Source of the DNA: [Pasteurella] mairii
GTDB taxonomy: Bacteria; Pseudomonadota; Gammaproteobacteria; Enterobacterales; Pasteurellaceae
DNA length: 64,000 bases
Assembly: GCA_900454475.1 (NCBI GenBank)
Contig: UGSS01000002.1
Location: 1,569,605-1,633,604, forward strand
Direction of reading: 5' to 3'
The translations under genes and the position numbers were made by a program. This document shows positions 53,814 to 63,368 of this stretch, in pieces. How positions within the stretch are numbered: position 1 is the stretch's first letter; each line of letters starts with the position of its first letter. The notes beneath the pieces are model-generated. The model worked only from the letters and a program-made list of their open reading frames with translations. It was not told the origin of the DNA and searched no databases.

Positions 53814-53890
53814 TGGTGGCTATGACGGGATTCGAACCTGTGACCCCAACATTATGAGTGTTGTGCTCTAACCAACTGAGCTACATAGCC
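53814..53890 (-). tRNA. tRNA-Met (CAT), elongator
   Basis: A 77-base gene with GGCTATG pairing with CATAGCC, anticodon CAT in ACTCATAAT, and encoded CCA. The normal Watson-Crick first acceptor pair points to an elongator rather than an initiator. It is first in the cluster, just downstream of a strong promoter. Confidence 0.94.
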
Positions 53891-53915
53891 ATATTTGCAT
53901 TTACCATATCGGCTT

Positions 53916-53954
53916 TGCGGGGCTAATTATGCTGATATCTGCCCGCCTCGTCAA
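53916..53954 (-). promoter_or_regulatory. tRNA cluster promoter with GC-rich discriminator
   Basis: On the minus strand TTGACG (53949-53954), a 17-base spacer and CATAAT (53926-53931) are followed by TAGCCCCGC. A GC-rich discriminator of this kind is typical of stringently controlled stable-RNA promoters. Confidence 0.8.
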
Positions 53955-54023
53955 CTCTTTTTTGCAGAAATTTTAAATTTATCAATTGTTCGCATAGAGA
54001 TTATACAAATTGACAAAAAAGTA

Positions 54024-54032
54024 ACCGCACTT
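54024..54032 (-). repeat. DNA uptake signal (USS)
   Basis: Exact ACCGCACTT directly after the nagC stop. No further exact copy occurs until 61626. Confidence 0.8.
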
Positions 54033-54033
54033 T

Positions 54034-55257
54034 TTATTCATTCAGCAAACGTTGCAGCAAACTTCCGTCCAATAAAGCACGTTTAATCAGCGCAAATGCC
54101 CCAATAACATCGGTATTTTCCAATTCCGACGCCACCAAAGGCGTATTTTTCACAAACGCCGGCAGCGCATGATTTTCCAAGGTTTTACGAATAGCGGCAA
54201 ATAAAATGTCTTTGGCTTGCGTAATCTCGCCGGAAATCACAATTTTTTCCGGATTGAACATATTTACGCTCATCGCTAGCACCCGACCGATTTGCACGCC
54301 CACATATTCGATTAATTCAATTGCTGCTTCATCATGCTTATGACTTGCTTTACAAATATCTTCAATATCGTGCGCTTCTAAAGAAAGCCATTTGCTACGA
54401 TAACCTTCTTGCAATAAATTCAACATCTTATCTTCAATTGCCGAATTACTGACCACCGTTTCCAAACATCCAATATTGCCACACAAACAACGCTTACCCA
54501 ACGGATCGACTTGAATATGCCCAATTTCACCCGCGTTATTTTTATAGCCGAGAAAGACTTCGTGGTTAATCACAATTCCCGCCCCCACGCCACGATGGAT
54601 GCGCAACACCAAAGAATCGTAGCAATCTTTCGTTACCCCGAAATAATGCTCCGCCAACGCCAGACTGCGCACATCATGTCCAATAAACACAGGCAGCTGC
54701 AATCTTTCGCGCAATATGGAGGCTAAATCCCAAGGTTGTTCCAAGGTAAAATGTGGCAAATATTCAATATTATTAGTTTTTACATCCACAAACCCCGGCA
54801 CCGTGATACCAATAGCAATAAATTCTGAGCTACAATGCTGGTTTTTTTCCATAAACTGACACAAATGTTGGCATAAAAATTGTTCAACATCCTTCAATTG
54901 CTGGCTTTCCGGTAACTCTAATTGTTCTTTTTTCAATAACTTAGTGGAAAGATCCATCACCACCAAGGTCACCTGCTCTCGCCCTAAATGCACCAAAATT
55001 GTACGAAACGCTTTACGCTCCGCCACAATTGAGGTCGCTCGACGCCCACCAGTAGACTCTTGCTGTTCTACTTCTTTAATCAAGCCACGTGCTAAAAAAT
55101 GTCGCGTAATTTTGGTAATACTTGCCGGCGCCAACTGGCAGGCTTCTGAAATTTGAATGCGAGAAATTGGTCCGGCTTGATCGATTAATTTATACACTAC
55201 AGCACTATTCATCTGTTTAACCAAATCAACATTGGCAATTTGATGATTGTCTTTCAT
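54034..55257 (-). CDS. nagC: N-acetylglucosamine repressor NagC
   Basis: ROK-family repressor that senses GlcNAc-6-phosphate and controls amino-sugar genes. The 407 residues start IANVDLVKQMNSAVVYKLIDQAGPISRIQISEACQLAPASITKITRHFLARGLIKE, much closer to NagC than Mlc. The zinc site CLCGNIGCLETV is present. AAGGAAT precedes the ATG. Amino-sugar genes are not adjacent, so it acts in trans. Confidence 0.9.
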   Translation of the reverse strand: MKDNHQIANVDLVKQMNSAVVYKLIDQAGPISRIQISEACQLAPASITKITRHFLARGLIKEVEQQESTGGRRATSIVAERKAFRTILVHLGREQVTLVVMDLSTKLLKKEQLELPESQQLKDVEQFLCQHLCQFMEKNQHCSSEFIAIGITVPGFVDVKTNNIEYLPHFTLEQPWDLASILRERLQLPVFIGHDVRSLALAEHYFGVTKDCYDSLVLRIHRGVGAGIVINHEVFLGYKNNAGEIGHIQVDPLGKRCLCGNIGCLETVVSNSAIEDKMLNLLQEGYRSKWLSLEAHDIEDICKASHKHDEAAIELIEYVGVQIGRVLAMSVNMFNPEKIVISGEITQAKDILFAAIRKTLENHALPAFVKNTPLVASELENTDVIGAFALIKRALLDGSLLQRLLNE

Positions 55258-55539
55258 CTTTTATTCCTTATGAGTATTCGTAGGGGTAATTACTTGAAAT
55301 AGCATAATCATTATAAATAATGTGTATTTTAAAATGAATTGATGGGAAATCCTAGTTTCAAAATGGCTCGCTCCCTTTTTCCATTAAACATTGGATAAGT
55401 GAAACCTTCTCATATTACATATGAAATACGTATATCTCTCATTTATTGATATACAAAATATTTTCATAGCTGCTTTTCTTCAATTAGTTAACAACTGATT
55501 AACATTTATTCAGTTCTGATACCTTATCTACGATAAATC
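55258..55539. other. Intergenic region nagC-hmuT
   Basis: AT-rich divergent spacer with no gene seen. The hmu promoter lies at its right end (55540-55568). I could not pick a confident nagC promoter. Confidence 0.5.
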
Positions 55540-55568
55540 TTGCCAGAGATAAAAATAAAAATTATTAT
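55540..55568 (+). promoter_or_regulatory. Probable hmu promoter with possible Fur site
   Basis: TTGCCA (55540-55545), 17 bases, TATTAT (55563-55568). The spacer and -10 lie in a run of ATAAAAATTATTATTATT, which resembles the repeated GATAAT-like hexamers of Fur boxes. Iron control is inferred from this and from the heme-uptake genes downstream. Confidence 0.5.
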
Positions 55569-55599
55569 TATTTAATATTTTGATTGAGATGAGCGCTGT

Positions 55600-56433
55600 A
55601 TGAAATTTATTTATTCTTTTTTTATTTGTTTGATTGTTCTAAATTCGTCTGCAAGAGCAGAAGAACGGATTATTAGCATTGGGGGAGATGTAACTGAAAT
55701 TATTTATGCTCTTGGTATGGGAGAACAATTAGTTGGTCGAGACAATACTAGCTTATTTCCTGAACGTGTAAAAGATGTGCCCGATATAGGCTATATGCGT
55801 CAGCTTAATATTGAAGGTATTCTTGCATTGAAGCCAACTCAAGTGATTAGCAGTGAAGTAGCGCAACCGGCTGTCGTGTTTGATCAATTAAAAGCTGCGG
55901 GTATAAATGTTAATACTGTTTCTTTTGGTTACACTGTCGAGAGCGTGGTAAAAAAAATTAACCAAATCGGTGGAAATCTGAACAAAATAACTCAAGCTAG
56001 TCTATTAGCGAATAAATTTATGAATGAAATAAAAGCTATTCCACGCTCGCCACTCAATGTACGGGTGCTATTTATCCTTAATCAAGCTGGGACTAATCAG
56101 ATTGTGGCAGGAAAAAATACTGTTGCAGACGAAGCAATAAAATTGATCGGTGCTAAAAATGCGATAGAAAATAGTGTTCGATTTATTCCGCTCTCACAAG
56201 AAGGGTTAATTGCCGCTAATCCGGATATTATCGTAATGACACATATGGGGATTAAACACTTAGGTACAATAGACAAAGTATGGTCATTAGCCGGTATAGG
56301 ACAGACAAATGCCGGTCGGCATAAACGTCTTCTAGTTGTAGATGATTTATCTTTAATGTCTTTTGGATTAACAACCCCATCAGTTTTGCGTCAACTTCGC
56401 CGAGCAGCAGAAAATGTACAAATTGATGAATAA
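55600..56433 (+). CDS. hmuT: Heme ABC transporter periplasmic binding protein HmuT
   Basis: Periplasmic protein (277 residues) that carries heme to the HmuUV importer. It has a signal peptide (about 1-20, ending ARA) and then the helical-backbone metal-receptor fold starting RIISIGGDVTEIIYALGMGEQLVGRDNTSLFPE. The tyrosine in IGYMRQLN is a probable heme ligand. The gene overlaps hmuU by a few bases. Confidence 0.93.
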   Translation: MKFIYSFFICLIVLNSSARAEERIISIGGDVTEIIYALGMGEQLVGRDNTSLFPERVKDVPDIGYMRQLNIEGILALKPTQVISSEVAQPAVVFDQLKAAGINVNTVSFGYTVESVVKKINQIGGNLNKITQASLLANKFMNEIKAIPRSPLNVRVLFILNQAGTNQIVAGKNTVADEAIKLIGAKNAIENSVRFIPLSQEGLIAANPDIIVMTHMGIKHLGTIDKVWSLAGIGQTNAGRHKRLLVVDDLSLMSFGLTTPSVLRQLRRAAENVQIDE

Positions 56434-57415
56434 TCGTCTTTATTGGCATATCGGATTAATATTATTATTGCTTGTAACGATATTTGCAGCTTCAAATATA
56501 GGTGCATTATCGCTTACCTGGCAAGATCTTTGGCATAATCAATCTGATATCCAGTGGCAAATTTGGTTACATATTCGGCTGCCACGCATTTTGCTTGCGG
56601 TAATAGTTGGATTAGCTTTGGCTTTATCTGGTGCATTATTTCAAGGATTATTTCATAATCCTATGGCAGATCCAGCATTGATCGGAGTAAACAGCGGTGC
56701 CTCTTTGGCAGTTGGCTTGGCCATCATTATGCCAAGTTTCTTACCGCTTGAAATGGCGCTATACAACACAATGCTCGCCGCCTTTGTCGGTAGTCTTATT
56801 GTATCAAGTATAATTTATCTCATTAGCCACCGTTCTCATGTATCAATTAATAAATTGTTATTAGCTGGAATTGCTGTCAATGCGCTTTGTTTTGCCTTAG
56901 TTGGAATCTTAACATATGTGAGTAATGATCAACAATTACGTCAATTCAGTCTATGGACAATGGGCAGTTTGGGGCAGGCTCAATGGAAACCACTAATTCT
57001 CGCCTCCTTACTCATTTTGCCCAGCTCAATCTATGCGCTAACTCTGGCAAAAAAACTTAATTTACTACAATTAGGTGATGAAGAAGCGCATTATCTCGGC
57101 GTCAACGTGGTAAGCCTCAAAAAACAATTAATCCTTATTGGCGCTTTATTAGTTGGCGTTGCTGTTGCGGTGAGTGGTGCTATTGGATTTATCGGTTTAG
57201 TCATTCCCCATTTAGTCCGTTTTAAATTTGGTGCTGATCATCGTTGGGTACTTCCTGCCTCAGCTTTATGCGGTGCTATTTTATTACTATTGGCTGATAC
57301 ATTAGCCCGTACACTAATTGCTCCGGCAGAATTACCTGTCGGCATGTTGACTAGTTTGATTGGTGCACCTTATTTTCTTTGGCTTGTAATTCGCTATAGC
57401 GGGGTAAGTTCATGA
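56426..57415 (+). CDS. hmuU: Heme ABC transporter permease HmuU
   Basis: FecCD-family permease with about ten membrane segments. It shows the typical RLPRILLAVIVGLALALSGALFQGLFHNPMADPALIGVNSGAS and GAIGFIGLVIPHLVR. I take ATG 56426 (MNNRLYWH), which overlaps the hmuT stop by eight bases. An ATG four codons earlier (56414) is also possible. It overlaps hmuV by four bases. Confidence 0.94.
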   Translation: MNNRLYWHIGLILLLLVTIFAASNIGALSLTWQDLWHNQSDIQWQIWLHIRLPRILLAVIVGLALALSGALFQGLFHNPMADPALIGVNSGASLAVGLAIIMPSFLPLEMALYNTMLAAFVGSLIVSSIIYLISHRSHVSINKLLLAGIAVNALCFALVGILTYVSNDQQLRQFSLWTMGSLGQAQWKPLILASLLILPSSIYALTLAKKLNLLQLGDEEAHYLGVNVVSLKKQLILIGALLVGVAVAVSGAIGFIGLVIPHLVRFKFGADHRWVLPASALCGAILLLLADTLARTLIAPAELPVGMLTSLIGAPYFLWLVIRYSGVSS

Positions 57416-58203
57416 TGAGCACAACGCCACTATTTACTGCTCAACAAATTCATTTCCAAAGGGCGCAACACCTTCTTTTGGATAATATTTCGCTGAACTT
57501 ACCACAGGGAAAACTTACTGTACTCATTGGTCCTAATGGCGCTGGAAAATCTACCTTATTACAGATCTTATCTGGCTATCTAGTCCCAACATCTGGAGAA
57601 TGCTACTTTAATCAACGTTTATTGTCTCATTATTCTCCTTTAGAGCTAGCGCAACAGCGTTCAGTGATGCGCCAACACAACCAACTAAACTTTTCTTTTT
57701 CCGTCGAAGAAATTATTACTATGGGTGGTTATCAGCGACGCAAACAAGAAGTTGCACAATGGCTCGATCACATCATTGAACTGACCGATTGCCAATCTTT
57801 ACGCCATAAAGCTTACTACCAATTATCTGGCGGTGAGCGGCAACGTACTCAACTAGCCCGTGCTTTGCTGCAAATTTGGTCAGAAAAGGGGATGTATGGC
57901 AAACTTCTTTTTTTAGATGAACCCACATCAGCCTTTGACCTGTATCATCAGCAACAATGTTTACGTCTCATGAAGCACCTTTGTGAACAGCAAGGATTAA
58001 CCGTTTTTTGCATTTTGCATGATCTCAATTTGACCGCGCTTTATGCCGATCAAGTTATTCTGTTAGCCGCGCAGCAGATTCAAGCACAGGGGTTACCACA
58101 CCAAGTATTGACTGAAAAAATTATTCAGCGTTGGTATCAAGCAGAAATTGAAATCTTACCGCACTATTCAACACATGTTCCGCAAATTCAATTTTGTTAT
58201 TAA
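57412..58203 (+). CDS. hmuV: Heme ABC transporter ATP-binding protein HmuV
   Basis: ATPase of the heme importer (263 residues), with Walker A GPNGAGKST near 42, the signature LSGGERQRTQLARAL near 142, and Walker B LLFLDEPTSAFD near 165. It starts inside the hmuU stop (ATGA). A second ATG follows at once. Confidence 0.94.
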   Translation: MMSTTPLFTAQQIHFQRAQHLLLDNISLNLPQGKLTVLIGPNGAGKSTLLQILSGYLVPTSGECYFNQRLLSHYSPLELAQQRSVMRQHNQLNFSFSVEEIITMGGYQRRKQEVAQWLDHIIELTDCQSLRHKAYYQLSGGERQRTQLARALLQIWSEKGMYGKLLFLDEPTSAFDLYHQQQCLRLMKHLCEQQGLTVFCILHDLNLTALYADQVILLAAQQIQAQGLPHQVLTEKIIQRWYQAEIEILPHYSTHVPQIQFCY

Positions 58204-58225
58204 CATTTAAATATAAGGAGAAATG

Positions 58226-58720
58226 ATGACCTCATTACATCAACAAGTGGCTGATTATTTGGCTCAAAACCCCTCTGTGATGACAATACAAATAGCAGAA
58301 CAATTAAGGCAACCGGAAGGGCATATTTTAGCAGCCTTACCAAATCAATATGTAAGATTATTTCCTGCTCAACGCGCACAAGAAATTCTCACTCAAATTA
58401 GTCAATGGGGGAACTTTACGACCATTATTGAAAAGGAAGGATCTATTTTTGAAATTAAAGATCGATTTCCCGATGGTAGGATAGGACATGGTTACTATCA
58501 CCTTAATCTGCAAGGAAAAGAAGGAGCACTACATGGCCATCTAAAATTAGATAATCTTGCGCAAATTGCTTTTGTCAGCTTGCCGCTTCGTGGCAAAGAA
58601 AGTTACAACATTGCATTCATTGCACACAGCGGTCAAATCATGTTTAAAGTGTATCTAGGGCGGGATACGCAGTATCGGTTATTTCCGGAACAAGTCGAAA
58701 AATTCAAATCATTTCAATAA
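58226..58720 (+). CDS. hutX: Heme utilisation carrier protein HutX
   Basis: Cytoplasmic heme-binding protein of the HutX/ChuX family (164 residues) that passes heme to HutZ. Conserved GHGYYHLNLQGKEGALHGHLKL and IAFVSLPLRGKESYNIAF are present. Two adjacent ATG codons exist, and AAGGAG is better spaced for the one at 58226. Confidence 0.9.
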   Translation: MTSLHQQVADYLAQNPSVMTIQIAEQLRQPEGHILAALPNQYVRLFPAQRAQEILTQISQWGNFTTIIEKEGSIFEIKDRFPDGRIGHGYYHLNLQGKEGALHGHLKLDNLAQIAFVSLPLRGKESYNIAFIAHSGQIMFKVYLGRDTQYRLFPEQVEKFKSFQ

Positions 58721-58746
58721 TATAATTCAAAAAAGGGGTAATTTAT

Positions 58747-59286
58747 ATGTCAAATAGCATTAATCCAACTGATCGTCAAGCAGTATTACAAAACCGCCTC
58801 GGACCTGAAATTCAAGAGTTCAAACAACATATTAAAACCATTTCGCTCGCTACGGTTGATCCTCAAGGTAACCCGAATGTGAGTTATGCGCCTTTTGTGA
58901 TTACTAATGGTGAATATCAAGTGTTAATTTCAACAATTGCACAACATGCCCGGAACTTACTTGAGATTCCGAGAGTATCAATGATGTTGATTGAAGATGA
59001 AAGTCAAAGTCGGGAAATTTTCGCCCGACGTCGTTTAACATTTAATGCCACAGCTCGCCTTATTGAACGCCAATCCTTAGAATGGGAAAACGCTATTCAC
59101 GCGCTTACAAAACGTCATGGTGAACTTGTATCACGCCTAACGCAACTTAATGATTTTCATCTTTTTAGTTTTAAGCCTGAACAAGGATTATTCGTAAAAG
59201 GATTTGGGCAGGCATTTCAAGTCAGCACAGATGACTTAGTGAATGTCGTACATTTGGATCAAGGTCATCAACCTATAACAAATTAA
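58747..59286 (+). CDS. hutZ: Heme-degrading protein HutZ
   Basis: Pyridoxamine-phosphate-oxidase-fold protein (179 residues) that breaks heme down and frees iron. It starts in the PNVSYAPF fold core, and His174 in the C-terminal GHQP is in the place of the HutZ heme ligand. It sits 26 bases after hutX and is the probable partner receiving heme from it. Confidence 0.9.
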   Translation: MSNSINPTDRQAVLQNRLGPEIQEFKQHIKTISLATVDPQGNPNVSYAPFVITNGEYQVLISTIAQHARNLLEIPRVSMMLIEDESQSREIFARRRLTFNATARLIERQSLEWENAIHALTKRHGELVSRLTQLNDFHLFSFKPEQGLFVKGFGQAFQVSTDDLVNVVHLDQGHQPITN

Positions 59287-59313
59287 CGTTTTGATTGACA
59301 GGATATTAGCATA

Positions 59314-61497
59314 ATGAAAAAAAGAATGAAGTTAACCCCTCTTGCAATTTTTGTTACTACCGTTTGTGCAGTAACGCCTGCGATTGGTGAAGATAATAGT
59401 AATACGCTTGATCCAATTGAAATCACCGCACAAACCAATAATAATGTAACAATTGCCAAAGATCAGATTGCGCAACAACAACCCCGTAATTTAAAAGCGT
59501 TACTGAAAGATCAGCTTGATGTTCAAGTCAATGAGTTACAACGTTCCCGTGCTGGTAATGACGGTATCAATATACGTGGCTTACAAGGAAATCGTGTTGC
59601 TACTACGCTTGACGGTATTCCTTTACCCGAAACACAAGAAAACAAGCTCTTTGTTTCCCTTGGCGTTAATTTCGGTGGGCTTAATACTATTGAGCCCAGT
59701 GCATTACGATCAGCTAAAATCAACTATACCGGCTCTTATCGATCATTGTCTGGTGGCGTAGATTTAGTCACGCTCAATCCAAGTGATCTTATTCGTTCAG
59801 GCAATGTAGGCGGATTTGCGGCTACCGGTTACGATAGTGAGGATAGCTCTATCTATGGTACCATAGCTGGCGCAGTAAACGAGGGACGCTATCAAGGCTT
59901 ATTGCTTGTTTCTGGACGCAAAGGCAATGAAACTGATAATCACGGAACCGTAGGTGGAGATGGAGCAGATCGCACTAAACCAGATCCCTCAGATTATAAA
60001 AACCAATATATTTTGCTGAAAAACGGTTATCAATTTGATGCTCATAATGACATGCACCTCAGCCTCGAACATTATTACGGTAGAAAAACAACTGATTTAC
60101 GCTCCTCTAACGGGGCACGAATTGACCGTGCGACAGGGACACAAATAGAGGGAACTAGCAAAGATAAAAATCGTCGGACACGTCTCTCTTTGGCGCATGA
60201 ATACCAAAATCATCAAGGTTGGATAAATTATGCCAAGACACAGGTGTACATTCAAAACAGTAAAGTTGAAAATTTTCGATCTCGTTTGTCCGATCGGGCT
60301 GATCGTGTAGAATCCGCGGATACCCAACAAAAACTTTACGGGATTAATAGCGATTTGACGACTTTTGTAAATACCGCCATTCCGCAAACATTACGTTATG
60401 GTCTCGCTTTTCAATATACTGATTTTAGCTCCCACTTTGCCTGTCCGACTTGTTCGAGTAATGAAACCATCTCCCCTATGGCTAACAGTAAACAAATTAA
60501 AGCGCATGTATACCTTGAAGATGAATTTGCGCTAGGAAATTTCGTCATAAAACCGCATCTAGGAATGCTATATTATCATTATGATCCTTCTACAGAAGGT
60601 TATAAACAGAGCGCCGAAGAATACGCACCGGTAAAAAATCAAAATAAAACCGTATTATTACCTAAATTAAGTTTAAACTGGAAAATTAATGCGCTTTTTG
60701 AACCTTATTTCCAATATTCCCGCGGAGTAAAAATCCCCTCTGCTCAGCAGTTTAGTTCCTCCTTCGGCAATTCAGGTGTAGTTCGTGTCGGATCTCGGCA
60801 GATTTCTTATGCCTATGCAGTTATTGGAAATCCGAATTTGAAACCTGAAACTGCACATAATTTCAATCTCGGGATAAAAGGACGCCATGAGCAATTTCAA
60901 TACGATATTGCAGCTTACTACAATAAATATAAACACTTTATTGATTGGAAATCCCGTTCTACACCACGCTATAATCCCTTAGTTCAATACCAAAATTTGG
61001 ATAGCGCTAAAATTTATGGTGTTACCGCGAATGCTAAATGGAAATTTATTGACCCCTTCTATATTTCAGCTGGCATTGCTTATACCCGAGGTAGCGCCCA
61101 AAATAATGGTGAAAAAACACCGATTAATACTGTTCAACCGCTCAAACTTCAAGCTGGGTTAGGTTATGAGGGAGAACGATTTGGTGGAAATATTGCTTTA
61201 ACTCATATCCGTGCCAAAGCAGACAAGGATATTGAAGGTACTATTTATAATCCAACATACTCAGTTAATTTAGTTGATATCGGGGCTTACTGGCGCCCAT
61301 TAGAAAATTTGCTACTCACTGCCAATATAACGAATTTATTTAATCGTAAATATTGGAACTGGGCAGATATTTCCTATTTTGCTGTACAATCTTCATCTGC
61401 TGCCGCGGATCGCACACTTGCCTTAAATCAAGCAAATGCTGATGTTTATAGTGCACCGGGGCGCAATTTCAACATAGGAGTACGTTACGAATTTTAA
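59314..61497 (+). CDS. TonB-dependent heme receptor
   Basis: Outer-membrane receptor (727 residues) with a signal peptide of about 25 residues ending AIG. A TonB-box-like DPIEITA precedes the plug domain (about 45-160, INIRGLQGNRVATTLDGIPLPE), and a 22-strand-type beta barrel ends in the expected NIGVRYEF with terminal Phe. A FRAP/NPNL-type region (AVIGNPNLKPETAHNFNLGIKG near 505-530) is typical of heme/hemoglobin receptors such as HemR/HmbR. Heme is the likely cargo given its operon. No tonB-exbBD genes are nearby. Confidence 0.9.
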   Translation: MKKRMKLTPLAIFVTTVCAVTPAIGEDNSNTLDPIEITAQTNNNVTIAKDQIAQQQPRNLKALLKDQLDVQVNELQRSRAGNDGINIRGLQGNRVATTLDGIPLPETQENKLFVSLGVNFGGLNTIEPSALRSAKINYTGSYRSLSGGVDLVTLNPSDLIRSGNVGGFAATGYDSEDSSIYGTIAGAVNEGRYQGLLLVSGRKGNETDNHGTVGGDGADRTKPDPSDYKNQYILLKNGYQFDAHNDMHLSLEHYYGRKTTDLRSSNGARIDRATGTQIEGTSKDKNRRTRLSLAHEYQNHQGWINYAKTQVYIQNSKVENFRSRLSDRADRVESADTQQKLYGINSDLTTFVNTAIPQTLRYGLAFQYTDFSSHFACPTCSSNETISPMANSKQIKAHVYLEDEFALGNFVIKPHLGMLYYHYDPSTEGYKQSAEEYAPVKNQNKTVLLPKLSLNWKINALFEPYFQYSRGVKIPSAQQFSSSFGNSGVVRVGSRQISYAYAVIGNPNLKPETAHNFNLGIKGRHEQFQYDIAAYYNKYKHFIDWKSRSTPRYNPLVQYQNLDSAKIYGVTANAKWKFIDPFYISAGIAYTRGSAQNNGEKTPINTVQPLKLQAGLGYEGERFGGNIALTHIRAKADKDIEGTIYNPTYSVNLVDIGAYWRPLENLLLTANITNLFNRKYWNWADISYFAVQSSSAAADRTLALNQANADVYSAPGRNFNIGVRYEF

Positions 61498-61508
61498 TCA
61501 GTCTTGCC

Positions 61509-61542
61509 TTAATACTCTTAACTCTTGAGTTAAGAGTATTAA
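61509..61542. terminator. Strong terminator of the heme operon
   Basis: A 16-base perfect stem (61509-61524 with 61527-61542) and a two-base TT loop begin 11 bases after the receptor stop, followed by CTTTTAC. Confidence 0.88.
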
Positions 61543-61625
61543 CTTTTACTTATCAACTCGCTAATCTGAAAACGCCTTCACTGCCACGAGTAACACAATC
61601 CATTAGCAAAAATATCGCAAAAATG

Positions 61626-61634
61626 ACCGCACTT
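61626..61634 (-). repeat. DNA uptake signal (USS)
   Basis: Exact ACCGCACTT between the heme operon and the DNA ligase gene. Confidence 0.85.
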
Positions 61635-61735
61635 TTTCTCTTTTTTGTGTAGCAGATCGCAAAAATTTGTCTCTTTTCTGGATGAAAAGATACCCTTTTC
61701 TTAAGCTATCTTTTATGTTGAAAGAGAGAAAAAAG

Positions 61736-62578
61736 ATGGTTAAAAAAATATTTCATAGTTTATGGTTATTTATTTATACATTATTTATGACACTACCAAG
61801 CCTCGCTACTCCTTCTAATTTAATGTTATTGGAAACTTATCATAATCAAGATTTACAAGGTTGGGTGATGAGCGAAAAACTCGACGGTATTCGTGGATAT
61901 TGGGACGGGACGCAATTATTCAGCCGACAAAACCAAATCTTAACACCGCCTCATTATTTTATTCGCGATTTTCCACCTTTTGCCATTGACGGAGAATTAT
62001 TTTCGCAACGCAATCAATTTGAACAAATTTCCGCGGTGGTGCGCTCACAAAAAGACAAAGGCTGGGAAAAATTAAAACTTTATGTGTTTGACGTACCGAA
62101 TGCTAATGGCAATTTATTTGAACGTTTGGCAACGTTGGAGCAGTATCTCGTTCAACATCCCACGCCCTATATTCAGATTATTGCGCAAATTCCCATCGAA
62201 AATAAACAGCAAGTCATGGAGTATTTGGCGCAAGTGGAAAGCCAAAAAGGCGAAGGATTGGTATTGCGCAATCCGCAAGCCGCTTACGAACCCCGTCGCA
62301 GCTCACAAATTCTCAAATTAAAGACCGCACTTGATGAAGAATGTACCGTCATTGCCCATCATCCCGGTCAAGGGCAATTTCAACATATGCTGGGATCGTT
62401 GACCTGCGAAAATCAACGAGGAACCTTTAAAATCGGCTCCGGTTTCAATTTACAAGAACGCCAAAACCCGCCGCCGATCGGCACGGTAATCACCTATAAA
62501 TATCGTGGTTTGACGCAAAAAGGCTTGCCACGTTTTGCCACCTATTGGCGTCAACGTACCAATTTGCCGACAAAATAA
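61736..62578 (+). CDS. Secreted ATP-dependent DNA ligase
   Basis: ATP-dependent DNA ligase of 280 residues, consisting of a signal peptide (about 1-25, ending SLA), an adenylation domain with the nucleotide-binding motif SEKLDGIRGYWDG (Lys48), IDGELF, GEGLVLRNP and LKLKT, and a C-terminal OB-fold domain (about 190-280). It corresponds to the small periplasmic ligase known in Haemophilus. Export and the setting in a naturally competent family suggest action on DNA in the periplasm, though its role is not settled. Start 61736 is chosen for its AGAGAG site and its signal peptide. Confidence 0.9.
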   Translation: MVKKIFHSLWLFIYTLFMTLPSLATPSNLMLLETYHNQDLQGWVMSEKLDGIRGYWDGTQLFSRQNQILTPPHYFIRDFPPFAIDGELFSQRNQFEQISAVVRSQKDKGWEKLKLYVFDVPNANGNLFERLATLEQYLVQHPTPYIQIIAQIPIENKQQVMEYLAQVESQKGEGLVLRNPQAAYEPRRSSQILKLKTALDEECTVIAHHPGQGQFQHMLGSLTCENQRGTFKIGSGFNLQERQNPPPIGTVITYKYRGLTQKGLPRFATYWRQRTNLPTK

Positions 62579-62589
62579 CGCCCATAAAA

Positions 62590-62617
62590 AAGCACGAGCC
62601 AATAAAAAAGCCCGTGC
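62590..62617. terminator. Hairpin between ligase and adk
   Basis: AGCACG (62591-62596) pairs with CGTGCT (62612-62617), with an imperfect inner stem, between the convergent ligase and adk genes. Confidence 0.55.
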
Positions 62618-62635
62618 TATGATAAAAGGTGTAAA

Positions 62636-62644
62636 AAGTGCGGT
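62636..62644 (+). repeat. DNA uptake signal (USS)
   Basis: Exact AAGTGCGGT just beyond the adk stop. Confidence 0.85.
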
Positions 62645-62649
62645 CGAAA

Positions 62650-63303
<654 letters not shown>

Positions 63304-63368
63304 TCAAATAGAAATAAACTTTAATAAAATACCTTGCTTGCAGCAGAAACTCAAGCATTGCCAATGAT

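Noticed and set aside
53622-53825. Plus-strand ORF of 67 codons
   Set aside because: It is read across the tRNA-Gln and tRNA-Leu genes on the opposite strand. Such ORFs over tRNAs are a well-known annotation error.
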